Origin: Chamaelirium japonicum
Lineage: Eukaryota > Streptophyta > Magnoliopsida > Liliales > Melanthiaceae
Length of the DNA: 64,000 nt
Direction: 5' to 3'
Assembly: GCA_947650365.1 (NCBI GenBank)
Contig: OX393554.1
Coordinates: 34,627,877 to 34,691,876, forward strand
The notes beneath the pieces are model-generated. The model saw nothing but the letters and a program-made list of their open reading frames with translations. It had not been told where the DNA came from and made no database searches. Every line of letters begins with the position of its first letter. The first letter of the stretch is position 1. Of this stretch, positions 36,831 through 47,107 are shown in pieces. Position numbers and translations under genes: made by a program.

Positions 36831-37497
36831 TTGCTTTGCGACGATGACGTGGAGGATGAAGATAGTCACCCCATGGAGTTTGAGAAGACGATGAGACTGC
36901 CGGATTGTGGAGGGTGGAGGGTCGCAGACGAGGTTGTATTCCTTCTTCTTCTTCTTCTTCTTCCTGGTTCTGGACTGCGCGCGCGGGAGCGGCAGCGGCA
37001 GTGGCGGCGCGGCGTGCGGGAGTGGCAACAGCAGCGGCGGCGCGCGCACGGGGCACGGGGGCCGATGCTGCGGGGCGCGCGCGGTAGGGGGTTCGGCGCG
37101 CGCGGGAGCGGCAGCAGCAGCGGCAGCGGGCGCGGTGGGCGCGGTGGCCGGCGCGGCAGGCGGGCCCGGCGGAGGAGGCGGAGCGGTGGCCAGCGCAGGA
37201 GGCGGCGCGGTGGCCAGTGTGGCAGCAGGGGCCGGCACCAAGGCCAACAGCCCCCCCTGCGGGTTTTAACCAGGAGAGAGGGGGTTGCGGCTTTTTGCTG
37301 TGGCCCCCCTCTTGTTTCTTTGTTTTGGCATACGGGGCCTGCAGCTTTTTAGCCGAGGCCTCCTCTTGATTTTCCTATTCGTATGATAGGGGCCGCAGCC
37401 TTTATCCGAGGCTTCGTCTCGATTTTTTTTTTTTTTGCTATTCAACTTGTACTTTTCTTGCGATCTGACTTGGGCTCTGCCTTCCTTCTTTTTCCAG
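36831..37497 (+). other. Leader region of the antisense gene, GCN-repeat rich
   Basis: An open stretch starts at 36831 (acidic start, then low complexity). It continues into a GGCAGCGGC-type repeat (about 36.98-37.25 kb) encoding Gly/Ala/Arg-rich nonsense in several frames. CCTTCTTTTTCCAG at 37484-37497 has the form of a splice acceptor, so part of this stretch may be a 5' intron. No domain is seen. Confidence 0.35.
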
Positions 37498-39278
37498 GTC
37501 TCGGCGTTACGAGAGTTTTCCGAGTTCTGGCTGGATCGTCGATGCGGTCTCCCATGGGAGTACGCATCTTCGTTTCCCTTTTGCACAAGTCTTCCACCAC
37601 CGTGCTTTGAGACAGGAGGACAGACCATCGGTACTTCAGCTTTCGACGCACGAGCGAATTCGTGAGGATGGCGTGGCCGACGGCTCTTGTCGTGTGTTGA
37701 AGCTTGGCGAGCGCACTCTTACCGATGAGGGATCTTCACAGCAGATTGTTCGACCGAGTTTGGGATTACCATTCCATCATACCAGCGAGGAATCGGTCCC
37801 CGTCCCAGTTGTTGCCTTGAAGATATGCTCTCGCCGTACGCGATGGGGTGTGGAGATTCAACCGCGTGGTGGTGTCACATATCTAGGAGGTTTCCGGGAC
37901 TGGATGTGAGAGCTATCTGGCGCGTTGGAGGCAGAGCCAGGGATGGAGTGCCTGGTGAGGTTTGTGGAGCTGTCCTGTTGAGTGTACAGCCGGCCGGATG
38001 GTATGTACCGGGCTCTTTGCGAGCAGTGGTGCCCTGAAACCAACACTTTTTTGATCGGAGCTGGTGAAATCGGGATCACCCTTCGTGGTGTTCATATTAT
38101 CTCTGGATGTCCAGAAGTTCGGAGCTACTATCAGGAGGAGGTTCCTTCTTTGGAGGTCTTGACGGATCCAGACGAGTCTTCTAGCTTCTGTCTTTTGCTT
38201 TTTAAGGCATATGCTATTATAGCGGTGCGTGAGCAGTCAGACCGAGTACTCCACTCATCTTGGGTGGACTTCTGGTTTCGAGGAGAATATCGCCATATTC
38301 CCCCTTCGAATCACCCGATGTGGAGGTACACATCGTCGAAGAAACTGGCACCTGGCACTTTCCGGCGGCCGATTGAATCTCTGAGGAAAGAATGGTGCTC
38401 CATGGCGGGAGCGCAGCGTCCCTGGGAGGTTTTGGGACTGGAGGAATGCAGCGACGCTTGGCGGGCTGTCTATTGGCCGGCAGGGTTGGTGCTCTTTCTT
38501 TGTCGCTTTGCCCTGCCCTGGAATAGGGATGTGATACACCCTGGGACCTTCCTTGCGGCTGCTCGGATGGCGAACGGGGAACTTCTCAACCTGGCACCGG
38601 CGATCCTTTGCTCGCTGTATCAAGGGCTTAGCAGAACATACTGGAGTTTATCGAGCACGGATAATGCGAGAGGGGAAGTGGGCCGAGCCAGTTTCTTTTG
38701 CCCCCTTCATTATCTATGGTTGGATTGGGCTCCACTTTCCGAAGGGGATCTTTGAGGCGCGCGGGCCTTCGACCTCAGTACCCTTCCTTCCTTGTGTAGG
38801 AGGTGTGATGAATGCTTATTATGCATGGGAGCGTCCGAAGCCCAGTGCTCGAGAGTGTTTGAGACGTATGGGCCCTTCCGACTTCGACTTTGTATCGGAG
38901 AATGCGCTTGTACCTTTCGCGAGATCCTTGGTATGCGATGGGCCGGACATGCCTGAGCACTTGTACTGGAGTATGGTAAGTTGCAAACCCGGGTATCTTG
39001 TTTGGCGTCATGGGGACACAGTGGAGGTGGCACGATATTCTCCTCACCGGTTTGCTCGACAGTAGGGTTTTCGCCAAGAGTTGACGGGGACCCCTTTGCG
39101 AATGAAGTCATGTTACACTCCCCAGGAAGCGTACCGCCTTTGGAGAGCACTTTATGATCGCTTTACTGGGTGTATTTTCTCGCCGGGGATTAAGCCGGGC
39201 GGAAAGGATGCTGCAACTCCTGGATATCGTCGCTGGGTCAATGAGTCAGTACTTCCTTCCTGGCTAGCTTTCCACTAG
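37498..39278 (+). pseudogene. Antisense plant-mobile-domain (PMD) gene, domain part
   Basis: Lies on the strand opposite to the retrotransposon's own genes. The frame from 37982 contains ETNTFLIGAGEIGITLRGVH, then SSWVDFWFRGEYRHIPP and ARMANGELLNLAPAILCSLY. These are characteristic stretches of the aminotransferase-like plant mobile domain, found in MAIN/MAIL-type proteins and in some plant transposons. The domain continues in another frame from about 38.62 kb (WAEPVSFAPFIIYGWIGLHFPKG, RYSPHRFARQ, QEAYRLWRALYDRFTG, ending near LPSWLAFH). Breaks seen: a TGA at 37979-37981, a frameshift near 38.62 kb and a TAG at 39063-39065. PMD function is not well defined; MAIL1/MAIN affect gene silencing and genome stability. 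Opposite-strand ORFs in the 3' region of Tat elements are known as a class. This copy is decayed. Confidence 0.7.
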
Positions 39279-39325
39279 ATATCCTTGCTAGTAGCGAGCG
39301 AGTTGACTTTTCTTTTGACCCTTCG

Positions 39326-40704
39326 GTGGGGTTGGAGGATCGCCGCCTTTGGTTCGAGGAGCGACGATCGGAGAGATCTCACGGTCATCGAGAGAGTGCT
39401 TCCCGGGCTTCTCCTTCTGTACAAGAGGTCGAGATGGCTTCGTCTACCAAGGTTCAGAGTCTTCCTGAGACTCCGACTTCTTGGAGTGGACGTGTTTCTT
39501 CCAAGAGAAGGAAGTTGGATTTCTTGTGTGAGGCAGCTTTGGATGGCACTAGTAAGGCAGGGCCAGCTCGAGAGGGAGAGCCAGGGCTTTTTGCCGATGA
39601 GGTAATTCCTCTTTCTGGGGTAGCTTTATCAGATGTCGCAGGTATATCTCATTTCTAGTTGCTCATGGATTTCTTTCCTTGTATTCTTATTCCGTTGGAT
39701 GAGTTGTTTAACTCTCATCTTGGTAGGTTCTGCTGGAGTGGGCTGCGAGTCTGCCCCCAATAGGGTTAGGCATGAATGTTATCCCATCAGAGCGACGTTG
39801 ATCGAGAGTGACGAGCTGGATGTACCCTGGGATAACTTAGAGCTTTTGGGAGCGTGTGGAGCAGATTTTGCCGGCAGTGCTGTCAACCTGGATGATATTG
39901 ACATGGAACAGTTGGGCTTTGGGGAGGAGGATAAGGTCTCCAGTGTAGGGAGAGAACAGACTCCTCTAGTTAGGCCTGGTAGCCTGGTAGAGGTTACTCC
40001 TACGGTCGTCCCGTCGGAAGGTTCGCCTGTAGCTTCTCCTTCAGCTCCAGTGGCGTCGTTGACTGTTACCACGGCGATGGTTCAGGAGGCGGTTCCCGTA
40101 CTTGAGCCTTCAGGACCGGAGCCTACCTTGTCTGTGCACTCAGGGGCTGACAAACAAAAGTGTGGTTCGTGGGGCCTTCTTTCTGCGCTTCTTTTAGAGA
40201 GTTGTCGGAAGTATATCCAGGCGACGCTTGCACCTTTTCAGGAGGATGGTCTTGATGCTTTGAATGGCTGGTGGGCCCTCGAGGGACCTGAGTTTTGCGA
40301 GAGTCTAGCGGCTTTCCAAGTAGATGGTTCTTTGTTTGAGGAGCGCATGCGTGCTTTCTTGGTGGACAGTGAATCTCATCGCTTGAAATGGGCTTCGATG
40401 GATGATGACCTTTCCTTGATACTAGCAAAGGCTGAGGACGAGGAGCGTCGACTGGAGGAACGGCATACACTTGCCACCGCGCGCCTTGTTCGGGCACGGA
40501 AGAAGCTAGAGGCCGCTCGCGCATCTTTTGAGAAAGCTGAGATGATCGATCGAGAAATGGTTTGGAGAAGATCTTACGAAGCAACGTATTGAGTTGACGA
40601 CGCATCGGGAGCGGACAGCTTCTCGGTCTTCGGAGCTGCAGCGCATGGAGGTTGCTGGCGGCGAGCTGCTTCAACGTCTTAAGGAGCTTAATTCGCTTTA
40701 CTAG
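39326..40704 (+). pseudogene. Antisense PMD gene, C-terminal part with intron and coiled coil
   Basis: A serine-rich, basic stretch (SWSGRVSSKRRKLDF, possibly a nuclear signal) runs to 39641. A canonical 85-bp intron follows, and coding continues at 39727 in the matching frame with an acidic region (LDDIDMEQLGFGEEDK). Around 40.43-40.60 kb a heptad-like charged helix begins (EDEERRLEERHTL, ARKKLEAARASFEKAE). The frame then slips by one near 40.55 kb and the helix continues in the new frame to a stop at 40702-40704 (LQRLKELNSLY). A PMD followed by a coiled coil would suit a protein-interacting nuclear factor. That is inference. No homologue of the tail was recognised. Confidence 0.6.
39642..39726 (+). 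other. Spliceosomal intron of the antisense gene
   Basis: GCAG|GTATAT at the left and CATCTTGGTAG|GTTC at the right, with a T-rich interior. Without it the stop in the exon-1 frame (TTCTAG) is bypassed and the two flanking frames join in phase. The size is typical for plants. Confidence 0.7.
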
Positions 40705-40950
40705 CAGTGTTGCCTTTCTTTTTCTTTCTTGTCACTTTTGCTGGATAGACTCTTAGTTTTGCTTTCCTTCGTTTGATGATAACTTAATATTATGCATCTA
40801 TTTCTTGGACTTGTCTTCTGGAATAACAGTGTCTGGTTGTTTTTTTTTTTGTTTAGACTGAACCTTTACAGGCTGCCTAAGTACCCTACTAAGAGGGATC
40901 AAGTCGCACGTAGTTCTTTTTTTTTTTTTGCAAGAAGTGTAGCCCTGCTT

Positions 40951-42303
40951 TTAGGCGTAGTACCTTTTGAGGTACTTGCCACTGATAGGGCCGAGTGTAG
41001 GCCCTTCTGGAGTGGTGAGAAGATATGCACTGTTGGAGTAGACCTCTTTGACAGCGTGCGGTCCATCCGACTTGGCGTCGAACTTCTTTCCTCCTCGATG
41101 CGAAAGAATGATGGGGCGTTTGACTGCCAGCACCAGTTCTCCTATTTGGAAGGATCGAGGGCGAATTCTTTTATTGAAGGCTTGCGTTAACCTGGCTTGA
41201 TAGCATTCCAAGCGTTGCTGGGCTTCGAGGCGCTTTTCATCCAGTGCTTCCAATTCTGCTAGGCGAAGTTGGGCGTTGTCGCCGTTGACGAGGCCTTCTT
41301 GGATGGCTATCTTGAGTGACGGGATCTGGAGCTCAAGCGGGAGGACAGCTTCTACTCCATATACCAGTGAGTACGGAGTTGCTTGTATTGGCGTGCGAAA
41401 AGAGGTGCGATATGCCCATAACACTTCACCCATGCGTTCGTGCCAGTCTTTCTTTGACTTCGAGGTGCCTTTCTCCAAAAGCTTGCAGAGAGTCTTGTTG
41501 AAAGCTTCCGCTAGACCGTTGGCCGACGCGTTGTACATGGTTGAACACCTTTGCTTGATATCGAACTTGGCACAAAACTGGCTGACAGTGGCATTCTTGA
41601 ATTGCTTCCCGTTGTCCGTGACGATATAGCGAGGGATTCCGTACCGAAAGATGATGTTGTTCTGGATGAAGTTGATGACAGAGTGCCTGGTAACTTCTCG
41701 CAATGGTACTGCATCAGCCCACTTGGAGAAGTAATATGTTGCTGCCAGGATGTAAAGATGCTGCTTAGATGACTTGGGTAGTGGACCGACAATGTCGAGT
41801 CCCCATCCATCGAAGGGCCATGATGCGATGGTTGGATGCAAAGGTTCCGGAGACTGACGGATGTAGTCGCCATGCAATTGGCAAGCATGACATCTCTTTC
41901 CAAACTCGAGGGAGTCCTTGATCATAGTGGGCCAGTAATATCCCATCCGCCTGATGCGGAAGTGAAGCTTTGGACCGGACTGGTGTGAGCCATAAATCCC
42001 GGCATGGACTTCTTCTAGTGTTGTTTCTGCTTCTTCTTTTGCAAGACATCTCAGGAGCGTACCATCGTAGCTTCGACGGTACAACTCGTTGCTGAAGTGG
42101 AAGAATTTCAGAAACCACCGGCGAATGTCGACCTTACGCTTTGGATCTTCAGGGAGCTTCCCGTGGACAAGAAAGTCTATGAATGGTTGTCTCCAATCTA
42201 GCTCGTCGGTCATGAGGACGTGTACTGCATTGACTTGGTCTGGGATTCCCATAGGGAGGTCCTCCTCGGTGATCACCATCCTCTTGCAGATAGGGATGAT
42301 GGG
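40951..42303 (-). pseudogene. Tat integrase (open 442-codon part of pol)
   Basis: Part of the broken pol gene but itself uninterrupted. In the piece counted from Met at 42279 the zinc motif is His92, His99, Cys130, Cys133. The catalytic triad is Asp162 (GLDIVGP), Asp222 (VTDNG) and Glu258 (NGLAEAFNK), with 35 residues between the last two as in gypsy integrases. The end (PRSFQIGELVLAVKRP, then HAVKEVYSNSAYLL) is the GPY/F-like C-terminal region. It is in frame with the preceding RNase H piece but separated from it by the TAG at 42304-42306. The catalytic residues are complete, although the element as a whole is dead. Confidence 0.9.
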
Positions 42304-43293
42304 TTAGCTTTTCTCTGGGAATGGAAGTGTAGCCGCTAAATTTGCGAGCGCATCAGCCTGCTGGTTAAGGTTTCTGGGGACATGCTGGATTGAAGAAGTT
42401 TTGAGCGTACCAAGGAGTTTCAGAGCTCGCAGATGTAATGGCACGAGGTCTTCTTTGTTAACTTCGTATGCTTCCAATATTTGCTGAATGACGAGCTGAG
42501 AGTCGCCAAAAATTTTGAGCCCTTGAAGTTTCATATCATTGGCGAGTTCGAGGCCAATAATCAAGGCTTGATATTCCGCCCTGTTATTGGAGCATGGTTC
42601 TGATAGTAGAAACGAGAAAGGAAGTATTTTATCGTTTGGCATGACAAAGATAACTCCTGCTCCTGCCACGTCTTGCCTTGTCGCGCCGTCGAAGAACATC
42701 TTCCAAGAAGGGGCGATATCGATGCAGAATACTTCTTCGTTTGGGAGTTCTTCTGATAGTTTCCATTCGGCTGGAAAGGGGTATTCTGCCAGGAAGTCCG
42801 TGAGAGCTTGACCTTTGACCGCTTTTCGAGGGACGAATGTGATGTCAAACTCGAGAAGAAGTAAAGCCCACTTGGCCAAACGTCCGGAGAGCACTGGTCT
42901 TGACATGATGTATTTGAGTGGGTCGGCTTTTGAGATTAGTCTGATGGCATAAGCTAACATATAGTGTCACAGCTTCTTTATGGCGAAAATGAGTGCCAGA
43001 CAGACCTTCTCGATCGGGGAGTAGTTTAGCTCTACGCCGATGAGAGTGCGACTCAAATAGTAACATGTTGTTTCCTTGCCTAGCTCGTTGTCTTGAGCCA
43101 GGAGTGCCCCCAAGGACTGCTCCTGGGCACTGATGTAGATGACCAATGGCTTTCCTTGAACTGGTGCTGTTAAAACTGGAGGCTTAAGTAAGTAATTCCT
43201 GATGTTTTGGAGGGCTTCCTGACAAGCTTCATCCCACTTGAATGGTGCTCCTTTCTTCATGAGGCGACTGAAGGGCCTACATTTTCCAGCTAA
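42304..43293 (-). pseudogene. Tat RNase H and additional RNase H (aRH)
   Basis: From the right: the RNase H tail of the RT (YISAQEQSLGALLAQ, YYLSRTLIGVELNYSPIEK), a TAG at 42967-42969, then the thumb-like linker and a complete second RNase H. In the piece from 42960 its catalytic residues are Asp91 (FFDGA), Glu129 (NRAEY), Asp153 (GDSQL) and Asp203 (QADAL). This archaeal-type second domain is diagnostic of Tat elements. The right end is cut off by the solo LTR. The RT palm and fingers are missing. Confidence 0.88.
42925..43087. repeat. 163-bp segment duplicated across the solo LTR (copy 1)
   Basis: The RNase H-coding stretch from GGCTTTTGAGATTAG to TTGCCTAGCTCG occurs again at 45901-46063 in the same orientation with four differences. 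Confidence 0.93.
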
Positions 43294-45900
43294 TGTCACG
43301 CCCCATACTCTGAGTAGTCCCAGAATTGAATAGAACAGGTCAGAATAGGGAACGTGAAGGGTGGTAATTTTTTTTTTTAATTATACTAAGTAAATTCCAT
43401 AGACATAAAGGAGATAGCAATGACAACACGAGCTAAATCAAAAACTACAAAAACTCAGATTCCAGAGAACTAATTGCTATCCAACAAAATAATACAAATT
43501 TTAATAAAATTGCCCCAAGCATAGTCCACTACTAGCGGAAGAAAGAAAACGAGGGAAATGTCAAGTGTCCTTGACTGCTTATTGACGCTCCAGCACACTC
43601 ACACTGCTGCACCAGCACCGACTGCTACCGAACTGAAGATCTACTGCTGCTACTAACCTGCACCCAAATATGGGTGTCAATCGCAGTGATAACCCACTGT
43701 TAATAGAAGATATTTATCTACTTTTAACTGTCAAAGATAAGTTGATAATTTACCAGATGACAAATCGACTTCTAAGCCCAGTAATTATTACATCTCACTA
43801 AAATATATAGAACTATAAGTTATTTAGAAATGTGAATTATTCGGTTAACCAAATTGGTTAGCCTATGGAATGGACCGTCGGTTTTGTCCCTGAAGACCGC
43901 AGACCGACAACACGTTACAAAAGGGGTGATTTTCACACCGGTTCACCCAAACACCTCCTTGGTCCTACACCGGCCCAAGTAACCGCTTTCCCTAGTTGGC
44001 CAAACTAAGATTTTTTCGTCTCTCACGGAGGAGCACCGAGCCCAGCTTGCTGACTTTTCTTCGATCACCACTAGGTGGCTTCCAGGAAGATGGTATCCCC
44101 TGTTCAGTTTAGGTTAACTCATTTATATATTATTCCAATTATGCCCCTCCCGTCAAGATAAAACGGCGAGGGAAGGATACCATGTCCCTTGCCAAATAAC
44201 TATAGGGGTCCATCTCCTACAGCTATTGGCTTTCTACTAATATTAAACCTCTACATATGTCCTAACAATTAAGGACTAGCGAGTTAACACTTGATTCTAC
44301 TTATAACTTGTATAAATAAAAAAAATAATAGAAGAATTTAAAAAGAAGACTTTGGGTAGTGTAGGCCCTAGCATGCTTCTATGTTTTGGTTACATAACAT
44401 GGTTCAAGATAGTGGTAGATCCATATTACAATTCAGAACTTAGATTGAAACACAATTTAAACATCTTATGTTTTGAAACTTATAACATGAAATTATCCAC
44501 CACTAGTTACGATGAAAATTGATTAAATAGCATATCATAAAAATCGGCTTGTCATTATCCATAAGATGAAAATAATATTTGAATTCTATGCTAATCAGAT
44601 ACAAAATATAGATGATACAATATTATACTAAAGGAATATTTAATATATATAACTTATTAACCGACGAGTGATAATCCCATGAAGGAAATCACCTGGATTA
44701 AGGATCGGAAACTCCTCGGCTCGATCGAAAGGAACCGATGCAACGGTTACGATTGGGACTTTGGGTGTTGAGACGAAGGTCTGTTTATATAGAAAATGAT
44801 GGTGTTCACGATATTAGCTTTAATTTAAACCAAGTTAGGAGTGTAAAAAAAAAAATTACCTAAGGAAATCAAAGTTGAAAGTCGGCTTGATCAATGTGGA
44901 ATACACGAGAGTTGCGACGATGCTATCAATCCAACAATCAAAAGGGAAAAATTACTGATAAGAGGGTGTGGCTGCACTTTCACCTTGAGGGCACACAAAT
45001 AAGAGAAAAAGGGGAAAGATGGCTAGATCATTCGTTCAATAGAGATGGGAAGAGGAGATAAGGATAACAAATTTTAGAGAGGTTAGAGAAAAGGAGGGGA
45101 GAGATCACAACAGAATTTTTGTTTAAAAAAAATAGGGCCGGCTGATTCCCGAGTGAAAAGGAGGGCTCGGGATAGGTAAAGGTTGAGAGAGAGAGAAAAA
45201 GGGTGAAAAAAAAAGGTTTGGTTTAGGGTCGTCCATCACAGATCGGATGGAGGGGCTGATCCCTCTATGTGATTGGGTCTGTACTGTGAACAGTAACCCC
45301 GCGGTTACTGTTCACGGGTACTATTTTCTTTTTTTGTTTTGTTTTGTTTTGTTTTGTTTAATTGGTATAAATAAATACACAAAAAAATAGGAAAAACTCT
45401 ATATATGAAAGTTACTCAGAAAAACTCCCCGGATCCATCCGAGCCATCGGATCGAGATTTTGAAAATGTTTTAAAATAGTTGCTAAATATAATAATATTA
45501 TTTTATTTATAAAAGAAATGCAAATTGTAGGACCATGTTTGACAAATCAAACACCGTCCGATTCTCCCGATTTCAGAGTCGATGGGTTTGGACTCAAGTA
45601 GGGAATTACTATATGTTTCTAGCTACTCCCGAAATCCCAAACTTCATCGGAAACCCGGATCAAAACCATAAATTGTGGATTTTAATACAATTGTACAGAT
45701 ACAAAAGAGATTGACAGGAATCGATCAAAAGAGCGGTACTGAGTAGTAACCAACCATATGCAAGTTAACCTAAAGAAAGACCACAGTTGGTTGTTCGGTA
45801 AACACACTAAAGCTTCACTCGACAACTTGACACGGTAAACTAAAAAGGAAAACACCCTATAATCAAATATTTAATAAAGAAAAGATTACGGGTCGTTACA
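43294..45900 (-). mobile_element. Solo LTR, Tekay/Del-like Ty3/gypsy, without matching TSD
   Basis: 2607 bp with termini TGTCACGCCCC and GGGTCGTTACA on the plus strand (minus: TGTAACGACCC...GGGGCGTGACA), the style of chromovirus LTRs. Flanks GCTAA (left) and GGCTT (right) do not match, and Tat sequence on the right is a duplicate of sequence found left of the insertion. A 13-bp inverted repeat GTGAACAGTAACC/GGTTACTGTTCAC lies at 45286-45315. No internal coding sequence. Confidence 0.75.
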
Positions 45901-46063
45901 GGCTTTTGAGATTAGTCTGATGGCGTGAGCTAACATATAGTGTCACAGCTTCTTTATGGCGAAAATGAGTGCCAGACAGACCTTCTCGATCGGGGAGTAG
46001 TTTAGCTCTGCGCCGATGAGAGTGCGACTCAAATAGTAACATGCTGTTTCCTTGCCTAGCTCG
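45901..46063. repeat. 163-bp duplicated Tat segment (copy 2)
   Basis: Second copy of the RNase H segment at 42925-43087. Its right edge joins GAGGATCCTCATGCG, the start of the RT region, with a frame change, marking the RT deletion. Confidence 0.93.
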
Positions 46064-47103
46064 AGGATCCTCATGCGTACCCAAGTTGATTTCCTTTAGA
46101 TCGTCGATGGTAGATTGCCCCCCTTCTTCGAGGACGGGCAACGGAGTATGTTGCATGGATCTTGGCTTGGAGCTGATGCGCATCCTTCGTCTTGGCACTA
46201 GCACTTCCCTGATTTCGTGTATTGCCTTGGATGGCTGCACTGGATTTCGAGTTGGCGGAGTTTCATCCCACTCCATCCTTTTAGCTTTCTGAGTTCGAGG
46301 AGCTTTAGCTGGAAGGACTTCTGCAATAAGGTCCTTTGCTTGGTAAAATTTGGCATCAGCGAGGTATGCTTCGGCCTCATTGAATGGCTTATCATCTGCA
46401 ATAATGCATTTCTCCAGACCTTCCTCATAGTACTTGAGGCATTGGTGCCAGGTAGAAACTACGACACCGTTTTCATGTAGCCACGATCATCCTAGCAAGA
46501 GACGATATGATGTCTGACAGTCGATGATATGGAAGAGAACTATCGTGTCAAGCTGGTTGATGGAGAGTTTTAGACGAATGATTCCTACGGTGGACTGTCC
46601 GCCTTGGTTGAACCCTTGGATGACAAGCTGGCTTTGTGAGAGCTGGTTGGTAGTAATGCCGAGCTACCGCATTGTTTAGATGGGCATGATGTTGGCGGAG
46701 CCGCAATCCAACAGGATTCGATTTACCGGCTTCTCGTTGATGTATCCCGAGACGTAGACAGGTCGATTGTGCAGTAGTGCTCCGAGCTACAGATCTTCGT
46801 CCGAGAAAGTTATCGCCGCACTGCAGGAGACAATAGTTTTGTTTTTCTTAGCGTCTTTCTTCTTTCTTTTGTAGCTGTCTGGATCTGCCAAAGCCTCGGC
46901 CATTGCTAGACGAGCCTTCTTTGGGAGGTGTAGTGCTTCTATGAGTGGCAAGTGCAAGATTGCCTCATCGTGGGCAGCAGCACTCTCTTTGTCAGAATTA
47001 TCCTCCTCGTCGTCGGTGTTGCTATCTTTAGGAGACTCGATCTTGTCTCCTTCTTCCGGTGTCACGTGGATTTCAACCATGCAACAAGAAGCTTTGTGCT
47101 GTT
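46064..47103 (-). pseudogene. Tat protease and pol N-terminal remnant
   Basis: The minus-strand frame, shared with gag, encodes an acidic/Lys-rich linker (DDEEDNSDKESAA), then a retroviral-type aspartic protease with LLDCGSANIMP (catalytic Asp at 46706-46708), then GLEKCIIADDKPFNEAEAY and DLKEINLGTHEDPR, which normally opens the RT region. Stops at 46787, 46676, 46664 and 46487 break it. RT sequence ends after EDPR where the 163-bp RNase H copy begins in another frame. Confidence 0.8.
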
Positions 47104-47107
47104 GTTC

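Noticed and set aside
36675-37247. 190-codon minus-strand Ala/Pro-rich ORF as a Tat protein
   Set aside because: It arises from the GGCAGCGGC repeat and has no domain. The plus strand is the more likely transcribed strand there.
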